Below, piece after piece: positions 1-7,198 of a DNA stretch of 64,000 nt; position 1 is the first letter of the stretch; every line of letters starts with the position of its first letter. The notes beneath the pieces were generated by a model. That model was not told the origin of the DNA. It ran no database searches and saw nothing but the letters and a program-made list of their open reading frames with translations. The translations under genes and the position numbers were made by a program. The stretch comes from Rhizobium ruizarguesonis (GTDB taxonomy: Bacteria; Pseudomonadota; Alphaproteobacteria; Rhizobiales; Rhizobiaceae), in NCBI RefSeq assembly GCF_012349115.1, contig NZ_PQIG01000089.1:207660-271659 (forward strand), given 5' to 3'.

Positions 1-29
1 TCGGGGAGTCTTTTCATCGGCTCGGCCAT
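1..29 (-). CDS. 5' end of an unidentified gene (partial)
   Basis: On the minus strand a strong Shine-Dalgarno sequence, AGGAGGTGA, lies just before an ATG at 29..27. The first codons read MAEPMKRLP before the window ends. Nothing more can be said about function. The gene is divergent from the quinone oxidoreductase gene at 131, so the roughly 100 bp between them should hold both promoters. In such pairs the divergent gene is often a regulator, but that is only a guess here. Confidence 0.5.
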
Positions 30-130
30 GGTCACCTCCTGGTGGGTAGGGCACGAAAGAGTGTGTATTTTTGCCGGATATTCTATTGCTAAACCTGCCC
101 CACGCCAATCAGACGTGAGGTTCATCTGCC

Positions 131-1111
131 GTGAAAGCCGTTCAGTTCACTCGCTTCGGTCCGCCCGACGTCCTTGAGCCCGTGGAACTGCCGGTCCCCG
201 AACCTGGGCCGGGCGAGGTTCTCGTCCGCGTCCATGCAGCGGGTGTCAACTTCTTCGAGGTGTTGATGCGGGCCGACCGCTATGCCGTGACGCCTGATCT
301 GCCGATGTTTCCCGGTGTCGAGGTCGCGGGTACAATCGAGCGAGCAGGGACTGGTGCCGACCCGTCGCTCCTTGGCAGGCGGGTTGGCGTTCCTCTCTTT
401 GCGATCGGGCGCGGTTCGGGCGGTTATGCCGAATTCGTCGCGGTCGATGGCGGGGCGGTGGTGCTGCTGCCCGATGCGCTTTCCTTCGCGGCGGCGGCCG
501 CGCTGATGGTGCAGGGGCTGTCGGCGCTGCATCTCCTGCGCCGCAGTCCGGCGAAAAACAAAAACGTTCTCGTGAGTGCGGCAGCGGGCGGTGTCGGATC
601 GCTGCTTGTGCAGCTGGCGAGACGCGACGGGGCGAAGATGGTGATCGCGGCGGCGAGCAGCGACGAGAAGAGGGGGCTTGCCCTATCTCTCGGCGCCGAT
701 CATGCGGTCGATTATACGGCGCCCGGCTGGCAGGAGGACGTCAAAAGGCTGACCGGAGGGCTCGGTGCGGATATCATCCATGAAACCGTCGGCGGCGCGT
801 TTTCAAAGGCGGCGCTCGATGCGCTGGCGCCTTGCGGCGAGCTGGTGCTGGCGGCGATGGGGCGATTCGGGCTTGGGGCGGCCGATGTTGAGGACATGCT
901 TGATGACAATCAGTCGATCAAGGGATTTTCGCTGTTGCCGCTGCTGACGTCCCAGGGTGTGCGGGAGGATCTTGCCGAACTCTTCGAGCTTGCCGCGGCT
1001 GGCGCCCTGACGGTTATCGACGGCGGTCGTTTCCCACTGCATCAAGCGGCGGAAGCGCATCGCGCCATCGAAGGGCGGAGGGCGGTCGGCAAGGTGGTGC
1101 TGGTGCCTTAA
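131..1111 (+). CDS. NAD(P)H:quinone oxidoreductase-like protein (MDR superfamily)
   Basis: 326 residues, the usual length for zinc-free quinone oxidoreductases of the medium-chain dehydrogenase/reductase superfamily. The N-terminal GroES-like half (about 1-120) has the LVRVHAAGVNFFE and FPGVEVAG segments typical of the family. The Rossmann half starts with VLVSAAAGGVGSLLVQLA, with the AAGGVG nucleotide-binding loop at residues 151-156. The cysteines that bind structural zinc in alcohol dehydrogenases are absent. The start is GTG at 131; no other in-frame start suits the family N-terminus. The expected role is cytosolic NADPH-dependent reduction of quinones or enones; the substrate is unknown. 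The TAA stop lies at the edge of a RIME-like repeat (TTAAATCAAAG). Confidence 0.85.
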   Translation: MKAVQFTRFGPPDVLEPVELPVPEPGPGEVLVRVHAAGVNFFEVLMRADRYAVTPDLPMFPGVEVAGTIERAGTGADPSLLGRRVGVPLFAIGRGSGGYAEFVAVDGGAVVLLPDALSFAAAAALMVQGLSALHLLRRSPAKNKNVLVSAAAGGVGSLLVQLARRDGAKMVIAAASSDEKRGLALSLGADHAVDYTAPGWQEDVKRLTGGLGADIIHETVGGAFSKAALDALAPCGELVLAAMGRFGLGAADVEDMLDDNQSIKGFSLLPLLTSQGVREDLAELFELAAAGALTVIDGGRFPLHQAAEAHRAIEGRRAVGKVVLVP

Positions 1112-1166
1112 ATCAAAGAAGGCGAGCACGACGTGGTGCGAAAACCGCTCGACGTCATGCTCTATC
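1109..1166. repeat. RIME-like palindromic repeat, ATCAAAG module (short form)
   Basis: The sequence begins TTAAATCAAAGAA and carries the arms GAGCACGACGT and ACGTCATGCTC around a core with CGAAAACCGCTC. It is a diverged, shorter copy of the module at 30308-30372 and 56904-56970. It sits between two convergent genes, its first bases supply the stop of the oxidoreductase gene, and it may act as a bidirectional transcript end. Confidence 0.7.
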
Positions 1167-1168
1167 AA

Positions 1169-2014
1169 TCAGATCGCCGTGGCGATCTCCATGGCGAGCT
1201 GTCCGAGGGTTGCTTCGGCGGAGGGGCCGGCAAGCACATAGGAGGTGCCGGCATTGTGCCAGGTCACGAGGCCGATCTCGTCCTTGATCGTTTCCTTGAA
1301 GTCGTCGGTCTCGGGCGGCTGCGCGTCCTTGCGGAAACAGATGGAGATAACGTCGCCGTCGGCGTTGGAATAAACGAGCTGCCCGACAGGGCGGCTATCG
1401 CCGAGGATGACGCGCGCGCCCTGGAAGGTCCAGGCTTCGGCGCTGAGATCAGGCACGCGGAAGGGCACGCCGATCGCGGTCGTCAGCCAGCTGGAGATTT
1501 CCTCGGCCTGCGAGGCGGGCACTTCGACGAGATGGCGGGGCTGGCGGATCAGCAGGCGCTGATAGGCGGTGACGTCGCCCAGCCAGTCGTTGGTATTGGT
1601 CGGTGCCGTATTGGTGGTGGCCATGGTGGCGATCTCGTCGGCATCGGGGCCTGCGCCGACGAAATAGCCGATGCCGCAACCGACGACGAAGAGGATGAGG
1701 GCGGCGGCCAGCGCCTGCGGGCCGCTCGGCGCCAGTTTCACCTGCGGACGCGTGGCGCGCTGGGCGATCGGCGTTTTCGGCGGCTGTGTGCTCTTGATGG
1801 AGCGGACGAGGGCGAGCGGCACCGGCTCCTTCAGGATATCGTCGAGGCGGCGGCGGCCAAAATCGGCGCCATGACGTAGCTTCTCATGCAGCCGGCGCGC
1901 ATTCTCGTCACTTGCCAGACGCTGTTCCAGTTCGTGCCGCTGTTCGGGCGAGACTTCGCCGTCGAGAAGGGCGGTGAGCTGGGCCTCGAGCGGCAATTTC
2001 CTAAAATCGAGCAA
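1169..2014 (-). CDS. Membrane-anchored anti-sigma factor-like protein
   Basis: About 281 residues. The N-terminal 40 residues (LLDGEVSPEQRHELEQRL and onward) look like the cytoplasmic sigma-binding helix region of anti-sigma factors but lack the His-x3-Cys-x2-Cys zinc motif. One membrane helix follows (AAALILFVVGCGIGYFVGA) and then a periplasmic domain of about 160 residues. The gene lies directly downstream of an ECF sigma gene, as expected for a sigma/anti-sigma pair. No ATG or GTG is suitably placed. TTG at 2014 lies 8 bases after a CAGG ribosome-binding sequence inside the sigma gene's last codons. CTG at 2020, overlapping the sigma stop, is the alternative. Family assignment is by context and architecture. 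Confidence 0.7.
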   Translation of the reverse strand: MLDFRKLPLEAQLTALLDGEVSPEQRHELEQRLASDENARRLHEKLRHGADFGRRRLDDILKEPVPLALVRSIKSTQPPKTPIAQRATRPQVKLAPSGPQALAAALILFVVGCGIGYFVGAGPDADEIATMATTNTAPTNTNDWLGDVTAYQRLLIRQPRHLVEVPASQAEEISSWLTTAIGVPFRVPDLSAEAWTFQGARVILGDSRPVGQLVYSNADGDVISICFRKDAQPPETDDFKETIKDEIGLVTWHNAGTSYVLAGPSAEATLGQLAMEIATAI

Positions 2015-2016
2015 AT

Positions 2017-2517
2017 TCAGTACCTGTGGATCGGGTGAGTGCCGGCAAGCCCGGCGAAATGCAGCCTCGCGGTGGCGAGCTGAGAGACGACGTTTGCCAC
2101 CGGAATGCCCATGATGTCGGCCGCCTGCTGGTAGCTGTGGCCTTCGACGTCGACGAGCAGGAACATGCTGGAAACGCCATCCGGCATATCGGAAATCATG
2201 TGATGGATGGTGTCGGGATCGACCGCAGCCGAGGCGGCCTCGCGAATATCGGTGACGTTGCCGCGGACGGAAGCCTTCGGCTTGCGCTTGCGGTTGTCGT
2301 CGGCCCATTGCTGGCGGGCAAGCGTGTAGATCCAGCTTTCGAGCCGGCCTTCGCCGCTCCATTGATGACCTTTGGCAATGGCGCGCTGACAGACGGCCTG
2401 AACGAGTTCATCGGCCACGGCAACCTCACCCGCGAGCGTGATCGCGAAGCGGCGAAGGCGGGGCAGGAGGCCGACGAGATCACGCCGGAGATCGATGGTC
2501 GTTGCGGGCTGACGCAT
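2017..2517 (-). CDS. ECF-type RNA polymerase sigma factor
   Basis: 166 residues, the size of group 4 (ECF) sigma factors. Region 2 covers about 10-80 (LPRLRRFAITL, then ESWIYTLARQQWADDNRKRK, which matches 2.3/2.4). Region 4 covers about 108-156 (VDVEGHSYQQAADIMGIP). The recognition helix reads VANVVSQLATARLHF, whereas the usual form has a T-V-x-S-R-L-x-R-A-R pattern, so promoter recognition may be unusual. The ATG start at 2517 follows the sequence GATAGACA without a strong Shine-Dalgarno. The partner anti-sigma gene begins at the stop codon, so the two are probably translationally coupled. The likely job is an envelope or stress response; its targets are not visible. Confidence 0.85.
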   Translation of the reverse strand: MRQPATTIDLRRDLVGLLPRLRRFAITLAGEVAVADELVQAVCQRAIAKGHQWSGEGRLESWIYTLARQQWADDNRKRKPKASVRGNVTDIREAASAAVDPDTIHHMISDMPDGVSSMFLLVDVEGHSYQQAADIMGIPVANVVSQLATARLHFAGLAGTHPIHRY

Positions 2518-2704
2518 TGTCTATCCAAGAAGCATTCACAATGGTTTCGCGGACGAAGGGTTCGCCGTCGGGCGCGAAACCGACTTTATCGACGCCGTCG
2601 ATGCATGTGCTTTATGAAACAAGTCTCCTGCACTTCGCAAGCATCCGATCGTCTTCATCCCTCTTTCCCAAGGGATTTTCGTATTGTGGCCCGCAAAGCT
2701 TGCG

Positions 2705-3265
2705 TCAATATGTCTTGTAGCCGTTCAAGCTTTGCAGCAGGGAGCGATAGGCCCAGGTGCCTTCGCCGCCGCGATCACGGATTTCGACAAGCTGGACGCG
2801 GGCGCCCTGGATGTCTCCCTGTTCCACCAGCGCCATGCCCATATAGGAGCGGGCGAGGATATAATTCTCATCCGCCTGCAGCGCCTTGCGGTAGTAGGAC
2901 ATGCCGAGCTCCATGCGGCCTGCCTTGCGGTTGGCGTAGCCGAGATAGTTCAGGACGCGCGGGTCGTTCTGGTTGCGAGCGAGATTGAGCACCGTGATGG
3001 CGTTGTCATACTGCCCGGCATAGGCAAACTCGCGGGCGAACTGATAGAGATCGTCGTCGTTGAAGCTGCTCTTCTTCGGGTTGACACATTCCTTCTTGGC
3101 TTTGTCCCAGACCTTGCCGCCGGTGCAGGTCTTGGTCGTCTGGGTCTTCGGCGGCGGATTGGTGTCATCGTTGCTGTCGCCGGCCGCGAAAGCGGTCGTG
3201 GCGATGCCGAAGGCAAAGCCGGCGGCGAGCGAAAGTCTGGACAGGTAACGGAAAGAAGAAGTCAT
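2705..3265 (-). CDS. Secreted tetratricopeptide-repeat protein
   Basis: 186 residues. A Sec signal peptide covers about 1-28 (hydrophobic stretch LSLAAGFAFGIATTAFA, cleavage after AFA). A spacer rich in Asp, Pro and Thr has two cysteines (TCTGGKVWDKAKKECVNPKK). TPR-like helices follow from about residue 70 (DDDLYQFAREFAYAGQYDNA; VLNYLGYANRKAGRMELGMS; ILARSYMGMALVEQGDIQGA). The ATG follows CGGAGCGCGCCG. It probably acts as a periplasmic scaffold; the partner is unknown. It is transcribed in the same direction as the sigma pair but 187 bp away. Confidence 0.8.
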   Translation of the reverse strand: MTSSFRYLSRLSLAAGFAFGIATTAFAAGDSNDDTNPPPKTQTTKTCTGGKVWDKAKKECVNPKKSSFNDDDLYQFAREFAYAGQYDNAITVLNLARNQNDPRVLNYLGYANRKAGRMELGMSYYRKALQADENYILARSYMGMALVEQGDIQGARVQLVEIRDRGGEGTWAYRSLLQSLNGYKTY

Positions 3266-3425
3266 CGGCGCGCTCCGTTCTCAGGCAATGCAGTTGCTCG
3301 GATTGTACGCTTACCACTAAAAATACCAAAGAGGGTAAGCAACCTCCATGGCAAATGTTGCGACGGTGGCCCGATGTCCTCGCAGATCGATTCAAGTGCT
3401 GCATAAAAAGCGTTCAGAGGTGACG

Positions 3426-4334
3426 CTAAGGCGCGAAAATATCCGCGCTTTCCGGCATCACCGCGTCGCCGGCCCTGTTGAGGCTGAAGCGTTCGCCACT
3501 GAGCTCCCAGGCGCCGGGAGAGCCGTCGATGGAGAAGAGGTTGTAGGCGGCGGGCGGCTTGACGCTGCCCGGTCCCTGCGAGGCTGAGGCGATGCCGACG
3601 ACCGGCACCGGCTGCACCTGGCCGCGCAGCCAATGCAGCGTGTTCAGGTGCGTATGGCCGTGCAGCACGAGTTCGGCGCCGCCCGTCGAAATCACAGCGG
3701 CGAAACGGCGGATGCCGATCATCCGTTTGTAGAAGGCCGTGGCGCCGCGGATCGGCGGATGATGGATCATGACAACGCGGAAGAGCCCGGCTTCCCCAGC
3801 CGCGCGCAACATGTTGACAGTATCGCGGGCCTGTCGCGCGCCGAAAAAGCCGGAGGCGGCGAAGGGAGGAGTGGCGACCGCCGTCGAACAACCGACAATC
3901 GCGACTTTGCCGCGAACACGCAGATAGGGGAAGATATGGCGGTCGTCCTGCCATTGCGGCGGGGCGAGATCGCCGCGGACATAATCGTACCACGCGCGCA
4001 TCGACTTCTCATAGGCGCCTGGTACATAGGCGTCATGATTGCCGGGAACGACTGACGTGTTCGCGGGGTCGCCGAACGCGCGCAGCCATGCAGCGGCGGC
4101 GCGAATCTCAATGCCGCTCGCCAGATTAACGAGGTCGCCGGTGACGGCCAGGTGATCGGCCTGGTGGGCGCGGATGTCGTCGAGCAGCAGATCCAACGTG
4201 CTGCCGAAAAGGTGCTTGCGTCGATTTCGATGCCAGTTCACAAAGCCTGTTATGCGTTTTGAAAACAGCTCTTGAATGGAAAGACTGGGCAGCGGCCCGA
4301 GGTGGACGTCGGAGATATGCGCGAGCTTGAACAT
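3426..4334 (-). CDS. Calcineurin-like metallophosphoesterase
   Basis: About 302 residues with the full set of metallophosphoesterase metal motifs: D9-V-H11 near the N-terminus, GDLVN, GNHD, an HHPP segment and GHTH. The enzyme should bind two metal ions and cleave phosphodiester or phosphomonoester bonds in the cytosol. The substrate cannot be told from sequence; related rhizobial proteins are annotated only at family level. I chose ATG at 4334 (MFKLAHISDVHLG) because the metal motif normally lies within the first dozen residues. ATG at 4346 is also possible; neither has a clear ribosome-binding site. Confidence 0.85.
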   Translation of the reverse strand: MFKLAHISDVHLGPLPSLSIQELFSKRITGFVNWHRNRRKHLFGSTLDLLLDDIRAHQADHLAVTGDLVNLASGIEIRAAAAWLRAFGDPANTSVVPGNHDAYVPGAYEKSMRAWYDYVRGDLAPPQWQDDRHIFPYLRVRGKVAIVGCSTAVATPPFAASGFFGARQARDTVNMLRAAGEAGLFRVVMIHHPPIRGATAFYKRMIGIRRFAAVISTGGAELVLHGHTHLNTLHWLRGQVQPVPVVGIASASQGPGSVKPPAAYNLFSIDGSPGAWELSGERFSLNRAGDAVMPESADIFAP

Positions 4335-4407
4335 GTTACGAGACATAGACCAGCTTATTGACAAATCAAACACATCGGGCGCGATGAAGAGCTGAAACGG
4401 AGTGATA

Positions 4408-4884
4408 GTGGATAAAGAGAACCGGCCCCTTCACATGAGGCTGGCATTGCGCCTGCTGCATGTCTATTTCAGTTTCGCCCGCAGCATGACCGTGGGCGTG
4501 CGGGCTGCCTGTTTCGATGCAGACGGACGCATCTTTCTCGTGCGCCACAGCTATATCGGCGGCTGGCACATGCCGGGCGGCGGGCTGGAGCGCAACGAGA
4601 CGGTCGAGGAAGCGCTTGCCAAGGAATTGCGCGAGGAGGGCAACCTCAGGATCATCGGCAAGCCGCAGCTGATCCAGGTCTATTTCAATACCACCACCAC
4701 AAGGCGCGACCATGTCGTCTTCTACCGGGCAATCGTCGAGCAGACGGCGCCGCGGCCGCCGGACTGGGAGATATCCGACAGCGGCTTCTTTTCCCTCGAC
4801 AGCCTGCCCGAGGGCACGACCAAGGCGACGCATCGCCGTCTCGCCGAGCTTCGCGGCGAGCAGGAGCCCGCCCACCGCTGGTAA
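4408..4884 (+). CDS. NUDIX hydrolase
   Basis: 158 residues with a NUDIX fold. The box begins GGGLERNETVEEALAKELRE, preceded by GGWHMPGG. It departs slightly from the G-x5-E-x7-R-E-U-x-E-E-x-G-U consensus: Lys replaces the first Arg (KEL) and Asn replaces the last Gly (EEGNL). The central glutamates needed for Mg2+ binding are kept, so hydrolysis of a nucleoside diphosphate derivative is likely; the substrate is unknown. GTG at 4408 is preferred because GGAG lies 5 bases upstream; GTG at 4402 would overlap that site. It is divergent from the metallophosphoesterase gene with about 70 bp between them. Confidence 0.82.
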   Translation: MDKENRPLHMRLALRLLHVYFSFARSMTVGVRAACFDADGRIFLVRHSYIGGWHMPGGGLERNETVEEALAKELREEGNLRIIGKPQLIQVYFNTTTTRRDHVVFYRAIVEQTAPRPPDWEISDSGFFSLDSLPEGTTKATHRRLAELRGEQEPAHRW

Positions 4885-4891
4885 TTCTCAG

Positions 4892-5012
4892 GCGGCGGCA
4901 AGCGACTGCATAATTTCTTAAATCGGAATCGATTTAGGGATAAAATTATGCAGCAATTCAAAGTGCTACAGCGTCCCTTGCGCGTCTAAAAGGACGCGCG
5001 GCGCTGTAGCAC
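4892..5012. repeat. RIME-like mosaic repeat with two palindromes
   Basis: Two palindromic modules lie side by side. The first pairs ACTGCATAATTT with AAATTATGCAGC. The second pairs GTGCTACAGCGTCC and CGCGTC with GACGCG and CGCTGTAGCAC. The same two modules occur in reverse orientation at 59044-59136. The repeat overlaps the 3' end of the GST gene on the minus strand and encodes its last residues and stop codon. Confidence 0.8.
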
Positions 5013-5976
5013 GACCGTGCGGACGGTCGAGATCGAGCGCCGGGCCGACGGGAACGATGCCGGTCGGATTGATCGTCTTGTGGCTGCGGTAATAGTGTTC
5101 CTTGATGTGCTTCAGGTTCACCGTCTCCGAAACGCCCGCCGTCTGGTAGAGATCGCGGAGATAGTCGGGCAGGTTGGGGTAGTCGGCGATGCGGCGGATG
5201 TTGCACTTGAAATGGCCGACATAGACGGCGTCGAAGCGCACCAACGTGGTGAACAGGCGCCAGTCGGCCTCGGTCTGCCTGCTACCGAAGAGGTAGCGGC
5301 CCTTGCCGAGGTGTTCATTGAGCATGTCGAGCGTTTCGAACAGCCTGCCGACGTTTTCTTCATAGGCTTGCTGGGTGGTGGCAAAGCCGGCCTTGTAGAC
5401 GCCGTTGTTGACGGTGTCGTAGACGGTGGCGTTCAGCGCATCGATGTCGGAGCGAAGGTCCTCGGGATAGTAATCGGCCTTCGAGCCGGTCAGCCCGTCG
5501 AAGGCACTGTTAAACATGCGGATGATCTCGGCGGATTCGTTGCTGACGATCGTGCCGGTCTTCTTGTCCCAGAGCACGGGAACGGTGACGCGGCCGGAAT
5601 AGTGCGGATCGGCCTTGACGTAGATCTGCCAAAGCGCGGACGCGCCGAAGAGGTGATCGCCGGTGGCACCGTCGCCGACCTTGAACTCCCAGCCGTTCTC
5701 GAGCATCAGCGGATCGACGACCGAAACCGAGATCAGCTCTTCGAGCTTCTTCAGCTTGCGGAAGATCAGCGTGCGATGCGCCCAGGGGCAGGCGAGCGAG
5801 ACATAAAGATGGTAACGCCCGGCTTCGGCCTTAAAGCCGCCGCTGCCGGAAGGACCGGCCTCACCCTCTAATGTCACCCAGTTGCGGAACTGCGAGGGCT
5901 GCCGCTTGAAATGACCCTTGCTCTCCTTCGTGTCGTACCAGACGTCGTGCCAGACGCCATCCACCAGCATTCCCAT
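4966..5976 (-). CDS. Glutathione S-transferase, Xi class (glutathionyl-hydroquinone reductase-like)
   Basis: 336 residues. The N-terminal thioredoxin-like domain has YVSLACPWAHRTLIF with the catalytic Cys of the CPWA motif, the mark of the YqjG/EcM4 Xi-class enzymes that reduce glutathionyl-hydroquinones with glutathione. The second half is the helical GST C-terminal domain (YLFGSRQTEADWRLFTTLVR). ATG at 5976 has AGGGA 9 bases upstream; the ATG at 5985 lies too close to that site. The last 15 or so residues (RATAPRVLLDAQGTL) are read from a RIME-like palindrome, so the natural C-terminus has probably been replaced. Catalytic parts are intact. Confidence 0.88.
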   Translation of the reverse strand: MGMLVDGVWHDVWYDTKESKGHFKRQPSQFRNWVTLEGEAGPSGSGGFKAEAGRYHLYVSLACPWAHRTLIFRKLKKLEELISVSVVDPLMLENGWEFKVGDGATGDHLFGASALWQIYVKADPHYSGRVTVPVLWDKKTGTIVSNESAEIIRMFNSAFDGLTGSKADYYPEDLRSDIDALNATVYDTVNNGVYKAGFATTQQAYEENVGRLFETLDMLNEHLGKGRYLFGSRQTEADWRLFTTLVRFDAVYVGHFKCNIRRIADYPNLPDYLRDLYQTAGVSETVNLKHIKEHYYRSHKTINPTGIVPVGPALDLDRPHGRATAPRVLLDAQGTL

Positions 5977-6170
5977 GGTCTTCATTCCCTTGATTGCGTG
6001 TTGGAACGGAAGATATCGCAGATGGCAGGGCTTTGCAGGCGGTAAAGATTGAACAGTGCGTCACGTCGTGCATTTTGCGTTGGACGGCGGAAATTTTTCC
6101 TGCTATCGGCCTTTTCACGATTTTCGGACCCCTGCCTGATGTTCATTTCCAGAAACCCGCGACGACGCTG

Positions 6171-6734
6171 ATGCTCCCGAACGCCCAAGGCGTGTTCGAG
6201 ACCCATCAATCTGTCCATCCGGTTTCTGTCATCATGTACAAGCACGATCTCGTCTACCTCACTGAAGACGCGTCTCATGACGCCGCCATCGAACACATCA
6301 ACGAAGAAGCCTTCGGTCCGGGCCGCTTCACGCGCGCTGCCGCGCGCATCCGTGAGCAGGGACCCCATGACCTGTCGCTCTCCTTCATCTGCACCGATAA
6401 CGGTGAGACGATCGCCTCCGTGCGCATGACGCCGGTACTGGCCGGTACAGTGAAGGGCCATCTGCTCGGCCCGCTCGCCGTCCGCCCCTCCCACAAGAAC
6501 AAGGGCATTGGCCGGGAACTGGTGCGGATCGCGGTGGAGGCAGCAAGACGCAAGGGCTCGGAAGCCGTCATCCTCGTCGGCGACCCGCCCTATTACGGCC
6601 CGCTCGGCTTCGAGAAGGTCGCCTACAACGCGCTGTCTTTTCCAGGCCCGGTCGATCCCGGCCGTGTACTCGTCGTTCCGATCGCCGAGGGCGTGCACGC
6701 GCTGCTGAAGGGTACGATCGCCTGGCGCGAATGA
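6171..6734 (+). CDS. GNAT family N-acetyltransferase (YhbS-like)
   Basis: About 187 residues. The acetyl-CoA binding region reads LGPLAVRPSHKNKGIGRELV, followed by VILVGDPPYYGPLGFEKV, which matches YhbS-type acetyltransferases. The acceptor is unknown. The reading frame is open far upstream; ATG at 6171 and ATG at 6234 (MYKHDLVYLTED) are both possible starts, and neither has a strong ribosome-binding site. The GNAT fold proper begins after 6234. It is convergent with another GNAT gene, the two ends being separated only by a repeat hairpin. Confidence 0.82.
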   Translation: MLPNAQGVFETHQSVHPVSVIMYKHDLVYLTEDASHDAAIEHINEEAFGPGRFTRAAARIREQGPHDLSLSFICTDNGETIASVRMTPVLAGTVKGHLLGPLAVRPSHKNKGIGRELVRIAVEAARRKGSEAVILVGDPPYYGPLGFEKVAYNALSFPGPVDPGRVLVVPIAEGVHALLKGTIAWRE

Positions 6735-6737
6735 TTT

Positions 6738-6781
6738 AGAGCGCCGTGCGTCCTTTCGGACGCACAAAGGAGATGCGCTAG
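6738..6781. repeat. Short RIME-like hairpin between convergent genes
   Basis: The arms GTGCGTCC and GGACGCAC flank the loop TTTC, giving a perfect 8-bp stem. Flanking AGCGCC and GATGCGCTAG resemble the palindromic module of the repeat at 4892-5012 in shortened form. The terminal CTA is the complement of the TAG stop codon of the minus-strand GNAT gene. It is well placed to end transcription from both sides. Confidence 0.6.
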
Positions 6782-7194
6782 AGATTTTTCCGGAGGAAGC
6801 TGCGCGTGCGGCCTTCCGGGAAATCCTTAAGCTCTCCGAAAACCTCATAACCCTGACGCAGATAGGCGCGCAGAGCCTGCGGGTTGAAGGTGTCGATCCA
6901 AGCGCCGCGGCACCCCCGGGCTTTCGCCTCTTCTTCCGCCTTTGCGAGGATATTGCCTGATATACCGGTGCCGCGCAGTGTATCGGGAATATAGAGCATC
7001 TGGGTGAAGAGCCAGCCCCAGGCGGTAAAGCCGGAAAGACCGCCGGTCACCTTGCCGTCGGTATCGCGGATGAGGACTGCAAGCGGCTGGCGATCCGAAG
7101 GGCCGACATCGCTGTTGTTGAAGGCCGAGAGCGCATCGGTGATCACTGCCAGTTCCTCTAGCGAGGGCGAAGCGGTGAGCTCGAATTCCGGCAT
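6778..7194 (-). CDS. GNAT family N-acetyltransferase
   Basis: 138 residues, a compact single-domain GNAT. MLYIPDTLRGTGISGNILAK is the acetyl-CoA pyrophosphate-binding segment (R-G-x-G-I-x-G), and GAWIDTFNPQALRAYLRQGY forms the C-terminal part of the fold. The substrate is unknown. ATG at 7194 (MPEFELTAS) is the start expected for the family; the upstream in-frame extension is part of the neighbouring gene's 3' end. The start lies at the end of the large membrane-protein gene (stop at 7199), so it may be the last gene of the MoxR operon. Confidence 0.82.
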   Translation of the reverse strand: MPEFELTASPSLEELAVITDALSAFNNSDVGPSDRQPLAVLIRDTDGKVTGGLSGFTAWGWLFTQMLYIPDTLRGTGISGNILAKAEEEAKARGCRGAWIDTFNPQALRAYLRQGYEVFGELKDFPEGRTRSFLRKNL

Positions 7195-7198
7195 GAGA

